The notes under the pieces: model-generated
What the model saw: only the letters and a program-made list of their open reading frames with translations
Told to the model about the DNA's origin: nothing
The model's database searches: none
Part shown: piece after piece, positions 36,301 through 44,228 of the stretch
Position numbering within the stretch: position 1 is the first letter of the stretch
Layout of the letters: each line of letters starts with the position of its first letter
Translations under genes and position numbers: made by a program
NCBI GenBank assembly: GCA_900548855.1
Contig: URMF01000011.1
Span: 8,957 to 72,956, forward strand
DNA length: 64,000 nucleotides
Direction: 5' to 3'
Source: an uncultured Eubacteriales bacterium
GTDB lineage: Bacteria > Bacillota > Clostridia > Lachnospirales > Lachnospiraceae

Positions 36301-39027
36301 GTTTATTGTTTTTACGCATATAACATAATCTCCATCCTCCGATGGAAGATTCATTGTATATTTTTCATCTTCAGATTCCAGCAAATCCATATTTGTATAA
36401 TTCAACTCATCCAATGCAATTCCTGCCGGATCATATGTTTTAGCTAGGTTATCATAATATATACTACTTAAATCCAATGAAACAATAGCACATTCAACAC
36501 TCTTAACTCCTGAACAATCATCCTGAACTGTAAATTTAATATTGTCTGCTCTGCTCACTTCACCTACAACTATATCGCTGTCACTGGTTCTATCCAGTTT
36601 TGCCTCATCCTCTTCGTCTGCAAAATCAACCTCTGCCGCTGTCCCATCTTGAAATAGTGTAATCACCGGATAACTCTCTTCATTATCAGCATCTGGGACT
36701 CGACACGGATAATCCCCGCTAAAATCCACATTTTCCTCAGGAATAATACGAATAATTGCAGCAACAGTAGAACATTCTTCATCGTTACTTGTATCAAACA
36801 TTACTGCATAATATTCCTCTTCGTCTTCAGACGGAGTAAAGTTCTTGTCTCCTTTCGAACCACCTTCTCCAGAAATATCGTATTCCTTCAAAGCCTCCCA
36901 GTTTGTAACTTCTATTTTTTTAAAAGATACACTACTATAGGCACTTACGATATCATTGAGACTGAATTCTTTCAAATTGGCAGAAATCTCATCCTTTCCG
37001 TTTACCCAAAAACTGTCTTTCACTTCAGGTTCTTTATACACATTGTTTAATTGAATAAAGTCTAAAATATTTGTGATATGCAAGATTTCATATGTATATT
37101 TATATTTAAAAGTAATTTTATTATCATTCGTTTTACTATAAACCTTGTTACTAAACACATATTTCACATTTTGGTCTTCTACACTGGCAACATTTTCTTC
37201 TTCGTCATATTGAATATTAGAAAAAGTACATTCCCCATCATCCATAATTTCCGGCGTTTCCAGCATTTCTAATAGTTTGCTCGTAAGACCCGTATTAATT
37301 TTACCTTCTAACGTTATTCCATCTTTATTTGTTTTATCAACGGAAAATCGTTTTATACGATACTCAAAACGTGGAATAAATTCAGTGACTTTCACAACTT
37401 TAAAGTCAATTGTCAATTTAACATGATTCTTCTTTACCTGTCTTGCTGTCTCTTCTTTAATTAAACTAAGGTCATACATATCGGAATTACAACTCACCCA
37501 AATATCTTCTACCGTTAAGCTGGTATATGGAGTCTTGCTTGCGTCCGCACTATTGACCTTAACTTTTATTTCTAAATCCCCACTTTGCAAGCATGAATAA
37601 TCCTTTTTATTTCCTGCAGCTGGTTCTGCCAAGGAAATATCAGAAGAAGCCAATGGTACTTTCAATTCAAATTTATCAGTAGTATCATATTCCCGCCGCC
37701 CTTCTGCGATCCAATCATCAAAATTAAACTCTAATTTCAATTTGTCAACCTTAACCATTATTTCATTACTGGAGACCTCATATTCCTTCTCTTCGTTACA
37801 GTAAACATATTTTACTATATGCGTCCCTTCCTTAACCCCTGTAAGATTAATATTCGTTCCTTCCACCGATTCCCCGTCAAAATACCACTCCCACGGTAAC
37901 GACGAATTATAAGACCCTTCTTTAATGGTAATTGCATTTAAGTCAATACTCCCACCACAATACGCTTGTATGGTAGCCTTTCCATTATAACTGATGTTTG
38001 GTGTCTGCATCTCACCTACAGACACTTCTATTTCCCTTTCATACAAAACTGGTGTCACTTCTACATTTATATCCTGAAATCCTTTTGCCGTAACTCTGAC
38101 TTCTGTAGTAACACCCGGCTTTAAGTCGCTGGCAGCAGGTGTAAATACAGCATTTTTAATAACCTTATCGTGAAAATATGCTTTTAGAACATAATCTTTA
38201 AAAATATTAATTGTATAATTTTCGGTACGACTCCCAAGCTGACAAGTAAATGATAATTCATCTCCAGAACATGTTACGGAATATTCCTTATTTGTCAGCT
38301 CTACAGACGTTTCTCCAGATATAGAAATCTGCCACTTATTTGTATCAGTGCTTAATTGATTATAATTGGTGCATTTTAACTTTACCGTAGCACCTTCTTT
38401 TAATTCAGTAATATCTTCCAGCTTTATTCCATCAATTGTAAACAAAGGTTTAACATACTCTTCCACTGTCACCTCTGCCTGATGCTCAACCCCCTCATAA
38501 CTTCTTGTTATAGTGGCTGTTCCTGGTTTAATCCCTGTCACCACACCGTCTTTGACAGTTGCAACCTGTTCGGAAGAAGAGAACCATTCCCATGGGAGTT
38601 CCTTCCATTTATCGTTTATTGATACAGTTTCACCAACATAGCACTTTTTATTATCCATTTGGGATATTAAATTTGCCAAAGGAATTTCTACTACCTTTTC
38701 AAAACTACCTCCCTCCTTCTCTTCTGCTGTAAATTCGCCCGAGGTACCCTGAATTCCATCCATCTTTATCGTATACTCATATTTCTCTCCAACAATTAAT
38801 TCATACTCCTTTGAAGTGGAATCTATTACCTTTCCGGAAGAATCCTTCAATGTAACCTCGAAATCCGATAACTCCTCACTTGTACCCTCCACTTTACATT
38901 GAATTGTATATTTCACATTTTTTTCTTCCGTTCCTGATGCTGATGCAGGAATATTGGCAGTACATAACATTAAGCATATTATCAAAACAAATGCCAATAT
39001 TTTTTTCTTAGTTGTAGTATATGCCAT
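33322..39027 (-). CDS. Large surface protein with Ig-like repeats and C-terminal membrane anchor
   Basis: 1,901 residues. Signal peptide (KKKILAFVLIICLMLC, cleavage near ASAS), then bacterial Ig-like Big_2-type domains near residues 135-190 (VATVKDGVVTGIKPGTATIT). From about residue 1000 a series of Ig-like domains recurs, each ending in a [DK]xAGN turn; I count at least eight (for instance AIDKAGN, VKDKAGN, VTDKAGN). A C-terminal membrane segment (WLWLLLLMIFAVCVISIFII) with a basic tail anchors it; there is no LPXTG. It is about 5.7 kb inside the T7SS operon and may be a cell-surface adhesin or docking scaffold. Confidence 0.82.
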   Translation of the reverse strand: MAYTTTKKKILAFVLIICLMLCTANIPASASGTEEKNVKYTIQCKVEGTSEELSDFEVTLKDSSGKVIDSTSKEYELIVGEKYEYTIKMDGIQGTSGEFTAEEKEGGSFEKVVEIPLANLISQMDNKKCYVGETVSINDKWKELPWEWFSSSEQVATVKDGVVTGIKPGTATITRSYEGVEHQAEVTVEEYVKPLFTIDGIKLEDITELKEGATVKLKCTNYNQLSTDTNKWQISISGETSVELTNKEYSVTCSGDELSFTCQLGSRTENYTINIFKDYVLKAYFHDKVIKNAVFTPAASDLKPGVTTEVRVTAKGFQDINVEVTPVLYEREIEVSVGEMQTPNISYNGKATIQAYCGGSIDLNAITIKEGSYNSSLPWEWYFDGESVEGTNINLTGVKEGTHIVKYVYCNEEKEYEVSSNEIMVKVDKLKLEFNFDDWIAEGRREYDTTDKFELKVPLASSDISLAEPAAGNKKDYSCLQSGDLEIKVKVNSADASKTPYTSLTVEDIWVSCNSDMYDLSLIKEETARQVKKNHVKLTIDFKVVKVTEFIPRFEYRIKRFSVDKTNKDGITLEGKINTGLTSKLLEMLETPEIMDDGECTFSNIQYDEEENVASVEDQNVKYVFSNKVYSKTNDNKITFKYKYTYEILHITNILDFIQLNNVYKEPEVKDSFWVNGKDEISANLKEFSLNDIVSAYSSVSFKKIEVTNWEALKEYDISGEGGSKGDKNFTPSEDEEEYYAVMFDTSNDEECSTVAAIIRIIPEENVDFSGDYPCRVPDADNEESYPVITLFQDGTAAEVDFADEEDEAKLDRTSDSDIVVGEVSRADNIKFTVQDDCSGVKSVECAIVSLDLSSIYYDNLAKTYDPAGIALDELNYTNMDLLESEDEKYTMNLPSEDGDYVICVKTINGSGLEKTYISNGFFIDSESPEITAVFIKDETEENITNQVINGEEVYSNKTIQTTIKIKEKHLKCGQVIITKKDCVGNPIDEKICYEFKPTTQSDVYATEQIKLEEDANYQIKILAIDKAGNTPKKDTYGQPESVVYNVTVDTTVPNGKIETALLFDQIASNDGKKKGIVSMVKDISDKLPWLTFVPEVLYSVFSKDTIQYTMSGSDEISPVEIRYFLSAEQMTEEKLDKLPEESWHLYDKMENNVIEVNESCIIYGRVKDKAGNISYFNTQGMITDNHEPDILLSLNKETNKNGFYNGNVSFSADIEDKIPEGGTASSGLQYVAYYLRKDGKHISSRVVYDISKDKKKEKDTLKIEQESISAKEFNSNDVTLCVTAIDNAGNKSTEEIPLKIDNVKPEISVSYDDQAEGEYCNHTRTATISIKERNLNTDDVKIVAKGAHGNTGKVGKWSHSGNTGKSDNAVYTCKVTFTEDDDYEFTVSCVDKAGNKAAKNFSDKFTVDATKPVISVSYNGTAPEQNAYYKEPITATITITEHNFDASKVDIQMHADNSSASGVSGFSSNGDVHTATVSYSADGTYGLDVAYTDEAGNAADSYSGSTFTVDLIEPEIEITNIQDKSANKGDVKPVITCTDVNYDSDKAVIKLYGANNGEIDLKDVAISSQVINNGEQFTLDFPETQILDDVYTLTAEVTDKAGNETEKSIEFSVNRFGSVYTLGTETGEWLTSGVCSYIQEGRPVVIVETNVDEVVERNIAYTQGGVNAAVVTVNEAGSSSSQERENGTYYQMKDRRGEGQWYQYEYTIPADNFLSEGRYSVQIDSTDKAGNHTSNVSNKRTEGNLVVEFAVDQTAPSAVITGAENREVYNEASHTVYLDVQDNLATDYVTVYLNGEEYGTYKASDIEELENGLIPVKVGQSLSTQTIQLMAKDMAGNILSEKSEGKYGKSFDDFHIVVTTNPLVRFLHTTWLWLLLLMIFAVCVISIFIIVKRNKMQTEN

Positions 39028-39049
39028 TGTTATTACCCTTTCTCCTCTG

Positions 39050-41077
39050 TTACTTCTTTATTATCATACTCGAACGATAACCAGTTTTCTTTGTCATAAG
39101 CTTTTTATATCGTTTTATTTTCTTTTTAGGAACAATAAATTTTGCCTTTTTGTTTATATTTGTAAATGCTTTTGAACCAACTTTTTTAAGTGTTGTACTT
39201 TTTATTGTAATTTTATTTAATTTCTTACAATTCCGGAAAGCATTCTTTCCAATGGTCGTAACCGCCTTAGGAATTGTAATTTTTTTAAGAGAGGTACAGT
39301 TCCGAAAAGCACCCTCACCAATCGTCTTTAAATTATTTCCTTTAAATGTAACTGTTGTTAATTTTTTACATCCATAAAAAGAATTACCGGAAATTGTAGT
39401 TATATTTTTTCCAATAACAACTTTTTTCAGTTTTTTATAATTCTTAAATGCATTTTTCCGAATAGAAGTAACTTTATATTTAACCCCTTTAAATGAAACT
39501 GTTGCCGGAATTGTTACAGCTGTAACAGACTTCTTTGACGGACTATAATACTGCACACTCTTTGATGATGAACTTATTACCTGATATGTTGCTCCTCCAC
39601 TTGTTATCTTTTCATTCAATTTTAAATTCCGAACCTTCCAGCCTGCATAGAGCGTTGTATTAGACTCTATGGTCTGGTCAAAATTATAGGGTTTCGTACA
39701 CCCTTTATCTAAATACCAGCCAGTAAACACATAATCGGTCTTTACCGGATTTGCAGGTTTTGTCGGGATTGTTCCTACCACAATACTCTGTGCTGCTATC
39801 TGCGCTGCCCCATTTGTGTCAAATGTTACAGTAATACATGGTTTCCATCCCGCATAAAGCGTTGTATCAGTTGTTAATTTATAATTAAAATCATATTTTT
39901 TCGTACATGCAGCATCTAAATACCAACCAGTAAACGCATAATTCTTCTTCTGTAATGCAGCAGGCTCCTTTGCATAACCATTTCCCAAAAGAATTTGATT
40001 CTCCACTGTTCCTGCGCCATTCGTTTCAAATGTCACTTTAATACAGTCTGATAATTTATACGAAGCATTTAATGCCGGAGCAACCCCTACATAGTCCTCG
40101 CCTACATAATATCCAGAGGCACGAAGCTCTGCACTATAATCTTCTACAGTCTTACAATACATAAAATAATTCAAATTCTCTCCCCTGGTTCGTATCCAAT
40201 AGTCTATTCCCGCATGTTCAAAGTTTATCAACGCATGTGCAAATTCGGTCGCTTTTATTTCCCATGCGGTACAGGAATATTGTCCTTCCATCCAGCTCGT
40301 ATTACAAAACCCATATTCTGGGTTTGTCATTTCTTCATAGCTTAACAAAAAAATTTTATCATCTGTTGCATTCCCCGGGGTTGTTTCAAATCTAGGGTTT
40401 TGACCTTCTTCCAAATGTGTTGTAAGTATCCTGCCAAGCTGAGACGAATCAAAAGCAAAATACATAAATCCTTTACTTTTATACGAAGGATAGGATAAAT
40501 TTAAATCTGTCTTTCCATCATAATTCAACCATTTTCTCAAACCCGAATCCTCATACGAAACTCCGGTTCCTTTAGAAGCTGAATTCATTTTTTCCATATC
40601 CAGAGATTGATCTGAAAACAGCAACAGCTTTTTGCCATCATTGTTAAGTATTTTCCATCTGATTGGCTCATATAGAAAATAACGAAAGCCGTTTTCTGCA
40701 TAGGGGTCCCAGCGTTTTTCTTTTGATCCTTCATTAATTGTCCCATACGTTGTTGTTGTTTCCCATGTCAGCCTACGATATTTCTTGCCGTTCACCACTG
40801 CATCCCCATTGGAATCATAGGCTGCGTTACGAATAGCATCTGTTATTTCATCTCCACTTATTTCCCTTTGTGGATACATACCGAAATATATATAATGAAA
40901 TTCCGTTGTATGAGCTCCTCTATACTCACCCACATTGCAATGCGTTGATTCATCTCTCTTTGGGTTTGCCAGGTCAGAACTACTTACTGCATAAGCTTTA
41001 TTCACCATTAATACCGTTAAAAATAATACTGTATAAATATATCTTAATACTTTTTTTAATTGGTTTTTTTTCTTCAT
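39050..41077 (-). CDS. Secreted DUF6273, InlB-repeat and BspA-type LRR protein
   Basis: 675 residues. Signal peptide (VLFLTVLMVNKAYA), then a DUF6273-type region (about 50-330, YIYFGMYPQREI and WKILNNDGKKLLLFS). Two InlB_B-type repeats come next (about 345-480), each ending in the TLYAGWK motif with FTGWYLD. BspA-like leucine-rich repeats follow (about 520-650, KKLKKVVIGKNITTI and the like). The basic end is typical of wall-binding or free secreted proteins. It is 105 bases downstream of the 171-residue membrane protein gene and part of the T7SS operon. Role: adhesion or host contact, by analogy. Confidence 0.8.
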   Translation of the reverse strand: MKKKNQLKKVLRYIYTVLFLTVLMVNKAYAVSSSDLANPKRDESTHCNVGEYRGAHTTEFHYIYFGMYPQREISGDEITDAIRNAAYDSNGDAVVNGKKYRRLTWETTTTYGTINEGSKEKRWDPYAENGFRYFLYEPIRWKILNNDGKKLLLFSDQSLDMEKMNSASKGTGVSYEDSGLRKWLNYDGKTDLNLSYPSYKSKGFMYFAFDSSQLGRILTTHLEEGQNPRFETTPGNATDDKIFLLSYEEMTNPEYGFCNTSWMEGQYSCTAWEIKATEFAHALINFEHAGIDYWIRTRGENLNYFMYCKTVEDYSAELRASGYYVGEDYVGVAPALNASYKLSDCIKVTFETNGAGTVENQILLGNGYAKEPAALQKKNYAFTGWYLDAACTKKYDFNYKLTTDTTLYAGWKPCITVTFDTNGAAQIAAQSIVVGTIPTKPANPVKTDYVFTGWYLDKGCTKPYNFDQTIESNTTLYAGWKVRNLKLNEKITSGGATYQVISSSSKSVQYYSPSKKSVTAVTIPATVSFKGVKYKVTSIRKNAFKNYKKLKKVVIGKNITTISGNSFYGCKKLTTVTFKGNNLKTIGEGAFRNCTSLKKITIPKAVTTIGKNAFRNCKKLNKITIKSTTLKKVGSKAFTNINKKAKFIVPKKKIKRYKKLMTKKTGYRSSMIIKK

Positions 41078-41181
41078 TTACAATTCCTCCTCCATTATTT
41101 AATAGTAGCTGTAACTCCAAAAATTATTATACTTCCTTCTTTTTAGTTCGTACTTTCATATAAACAACTTTTTATATTTCC

Positions 41182-41697
41182 TTATTCTGCGATAATTTCA
41201 CTTGAGAATATAATTATCTTTGTTTCCATAATTTGAAACAAACCAACTGGCTGATTTGTCTGCTCGGGAATTTGTGTTTCTTCTATTTCCTGTTTTTCCA
41301 AGCGGCTATCAAGAATTGCTGTGACCTGAGATTCTGTCGTTTTCTCATCTCCATCTCTCCTTAACACAGTCGTCTCTTTCTTTTGCAGTCCAATCTCAAG
41401 CGTTTCATTCTCTGCTTGCTGATACACTTCCTCCTTCCCATCTCCTAATAATTTTTTTTCACTTTCATTCCTATTCATATGAACCGCCTGCTCTTCATAT
41501 CGCTTCCTGTGCCTGTTATCCTCTTTTCTATTGATTTCACTTAATTCCTTTACACTTTTCCGCATAGCCATGCCTGTCTTTATGCTTACGATTTTGCGGA
41601 TATCAAACACAAAAAAGAGCACTGCCGCCAGCACAGCAAGCAGAATTCCTATTATTAAAAATACTATGAATAATATATTATATGTATCTGACGTCAT
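41182..41697 (-). CDS. Single-pass membrane protein with candidate phospho-acceptor motif
   Basis: 171 residues. One N-terminal membrane segment (about 8-32) with a long charged cytoplasmic tail. The tail carries KKETTVLRR (TT at 109-110), which resembles the ETTSVF motif that kinases phosphorylate in the FHA regulators GarA and OdhI, and EETQIP (T141). It lies between the kinase and the surface-protein genes, so it could be a kinase substrate that recruits FHA domains of the locus. There is no recognisable enzyme domain. Confidence 0.6.
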   Translation of the reverse strand: MTSDTYNILFIVFLIIGILLAVLAAVLFFVFDIRKIVSIKTGMAMRKSVKELSEINRKEDNRHRKRYEEQAVHMNRNESEKKLLGDGKEEVYQQAENETLEIGLQKKETTVLRRDGDEKTTESQVTAILDSRLEKQEIEETQIPEQTNQPVGLFQIMETKIIIFSSEIIAE

Positions 41698-41725
41698 CCT
41701 TTTTCCTATCCCCTCAGCTTATTCT

Positions 41726-43423
41726 CTATTCATTTTCCAAACCATAAGCAATTTCCACGTCCTTTTGTGCAAGCAAAAGGTTTCCTGTCAACTTATTGTA
41801 CAGCTCCAGCTCATATTCATTATCCTCTTCAGGCTTTTGAACATTCTTAATCATATCCAGCTTGGATGTAATTTCCGATGAGGAGACTCCTGCATTTTTA
41901 AAATCCTCTGCTCGTTTTACAATCTGATTTGCGAGAAAATTATACATTACCAATGCGGTTACATTATTATCCTCTGCCGCTATATCCTCCGTTATAACAG
42001 CAGATAAATCCTCCCATAGCTGGGAATAATCTGCTTTGCTGTCCCCTTCCTTGCTAACCGCATCCAAATCCCTGTAATAACCAAGAATCTTATATAGGCT
42101 CTCCGCCCGGTATGCCTGCTTTTCTCCCAGAATTTCAATAACTGTTTCCTTTTCCGGTCCTTCCTCACTTTCTCCGGCAGCAATCTGAAGCCATTTGGAA
42201 GCATTTTTAATATCCACATCCCCACTTTCCGGATAGTAGAAATACATGATTCCCAGCTTGTAGGACACATTAACATAGCTTTCTATATTATTTTTTAATT
42301 CTCCTTCATAATTAGGTATGATTGTACGGATTTCCTCACTTTCCGTTTCCGCAAACACTCCATCCTCAAGCATAGTATCAATCATATCCAGATATGCTTC
42401 TCCCTTCATTGGCGAAAGCTTTATCGCCTCCTCATAGTAAGGATACCTATCCTGTGTGTCGAAGGTTGCCGAAGCTTCCGAAAGATACTGCTCATATTCA
42501 TTTAACGTTTTTTTATTTTTTCCCACATAACAAAACAAAGAGCATACCAGCATAACTGCAGACATAATTACCGTAACCAGAAATACATTCCATTTTGCAT
42601 TTTGTATTTTCTTATAGCCTTCATCCTCTTCCTCATAGTGCTCTAACGCATACAGCAATTCTGCACAGGACTGGTAACGGTCATCAGGATTACGCTGTGT
42701 ACATTTCAGAATTATTTTCTCCAAACCGGAAGAAAATACGGGATTCCAATGTCGAATAGGATACATTTCATAGGGTGGTTCACTGGGATTGTGTCCAGTT
42801 ACTAAATGATAAATGGTGGCTCCCAGACAATATATATCTGTTCTGGCATCTGTCTGTCCCTGTCCACCAAACTGTTCCGGTGCCGCATATCCACGTGTAC
42901 CAAGACAGGTTGTATCCTGAACCTTTTTTTCTTTGAATTCCCTCGCAATACCAAAATCAATCAGCTTTACCGTTCCATTCGGCTGCAGCATGACATTAGA
43001 CGGCTTCATATCCCGGTAAATAATCGGTGGTTTTCTCGTATGAAGATATTCCAATACATCACACAGCTGCTTTGCCCATTCAATAACATCTTCACAGGGA
43101 AGACTTTTCTGCTCCTTCAAAGCATCGCTTAAGGGCTTACCCTCTATATAGTCCATTACAATCAAAAAGCAATCCTTCTGGTCAATAACATCAACAATAC
43201 TGGGAAGATTTGGATGGTCTAATTTTTTTAACAGATTTGTCTCCATAATCTGGCTTTGTTTGATTACTTCAAAATCCGCAGCTCCGTCCTTACGCACCTC
43301 TTTCACTGCCCACGGTTTATTGGCCCTCTCATTCATTGCAAGATATACTGTACTCATACCCCCCTGGCCAATTTTATTCAAAATCTTATATTTTCCGTCT
43401 ATAACAGAACCTATCTCCAGCAT
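41726..43423 (-). CDS. Single-pass Ser/Thr protein kinase with TPR-like outer domain
   Basis: 565 residues. Kinase domain (about 10-262): glycine loop GQGGMSTVY, Lys41, catalytic YRDMKPSN (Asp138), DFGIA (Asp156), activation loop with TT171-172 and APEQ. All catalytic residues are present. One membrane segment (about 280-299) leads to an outer region (about 305-565) of helical repeats (YYEEAIKLSPMKGEAYLDM), like TPR/Sel1. This is the topology of EssB, whose cytoplasmic part is an inactive kinase fold. It lies beside PP2C and FHA genes, so it probably phosphorylates proteins of this locus. Confidence 0.92.
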   Translation of the reverse strand: MLEIGSVIDGKYKILNKIGQGGMSTVYLAMNERANKPWAVKEVRKDGAADFEVIKQSQIMETNLLKKLDHPNLPSIVDVIDQKDCFLIVMDYIEGKPLSDALKEQKSLPCEDVIEWAKQLCDVLEYLHTRKPPIIYRDMKPSNVMLQPNGTVKLIDFGIAREFKEKKVQDTTCLGTRGYAAPEQFGGQGQTDARTDIYCLGATIYHLVTGHNPSEPPYEMYPIRHWNPVFSSGLEKIILKCTQRNPDDRYQSCAELLYALEHYEEEDEGYKKIQNAKWNVFLVTVIMSAVMLVCSLFCYVGKNKKTLNEYEQYLSEASATFDTQDRYPYYEEAIKLSPMKGEAYLDMIDTMLEDGVFAETESEEIRTIIPNYEGELKNNIESYVNVSYKLGIMYFYYPESGDVDIKNASKWLQIAAGESEEGPEKETVIEILGEKQAYRAESLYKILGYYRDLDAVSKEGDSKADYSQLWEDLSAVITEDIAAEDNNVTALVMYNFLANQIVKRAEDFKNAGVSSSEITSKLDMIKNVQKPEEDNEYELELYNKLTGNLLLAQKDVEIAYGLENE

Positions 43424-43431
43424 ATATCCCC

Positions 43432-44199
43432 CTATATTATATGAATCAGAACCGCTGTAATATTATCATCCTCCCGGCGTAATTTTGCTACATCGGTCAA
43501 TTTTTTTAATTTCCCCTCGATGTCATTCTCATCACCTAAATCCTGTGGATACAGTTCATTTAACATTTCCTCACTGGATATTACATGACGAAACCCATCC
43601 GAACATAACAGAAACGCTGTAGACGGAGCATATTCTCCTACATAAAAATCAGGTATGACGCCCCCACCAACACCGATACATTGTAATAATACACTGCGCT
43701 GCTCACTGAGAAGAGCCTCTTCCTCTGTCATCCTTCCCATATCAATTTCTCGTTGAACATAAGACTGGTCTCTTGTCACCTGTTGAATTTCTTTATTAAG
43801 GTAATAGATTCTGGAATCCCCCACATTACAAATATAATATGCATCATTAACAAGCAATAGCGCTGTTATTGTTGTTCCCAATTGAATCCCCTGCGTATTT
43901 CCATATGCGCTTATCTGACTATCCAGTTGAACCAGCAATTGTGTCCAGCTCTCTTTAATGGCGGCAGGCGTAAAATTACGATACAATAAATCTGGAAACC
44001 TATTTTCAAACCACTCTGACATTTTAACAATTACTGTTGCACTGGCCAGTTCTCCCTTCTGCAAGCCTCCCATTCCGTCACATACAACAGCAAACAATAC
44101 CTTGCCCTTCTCCGTCTCAGCCTGTCGAACCAAAGCTGCATCCTGATTAACCTCTTTCACATTGCCAATGTCTGAATAGATACCAGATATAAATTCCAT
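43432..44199 (-). CDS. PP2C-family Ser/Thr protein phosphatase
   Basis: 255 residues, cytoplasmic. Metal-site motifs NQDA (Asp20), CDGMGG (Asp41), GTTITALL, VGDSRIY, LCSDG and EDDNITAVL are all intact and in order, giving the complete catalytic core of the PPM/PP2C family. It ends 8 bases before the kinase start and begins 29 bases after the protease-FHA gene. It would reverse the kinase's phosphorylation of FHA partners. Confidence 0.95.
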   Translation of the reverse strand: MEFISGIYSDIGNVKEVNQDAALVRQAETEKGKVLFAVVCDGMGGLQKGELASATVIVKMSEWFENRFPDLLYRNFTPAAIKESWTQLLVQLDSQISAYGNTQGIQLGTTITALLLVNDAYYICNVGDSRIYYLNKEIQQVTRDQSYVQREIDMGRMTEEEALLSEQRSVLLQCIGVGGGVIPDFYVGEYAPSTAFLLCSDGFRHVISSEEMLNELYPQDLGDENDIEGKLKKLTDVAKLRREDDNITAVLIHII

Positions 44200-44228
44200 T
44201 TTTCTCTCCCGTCTTACCGCTGTTCTCC

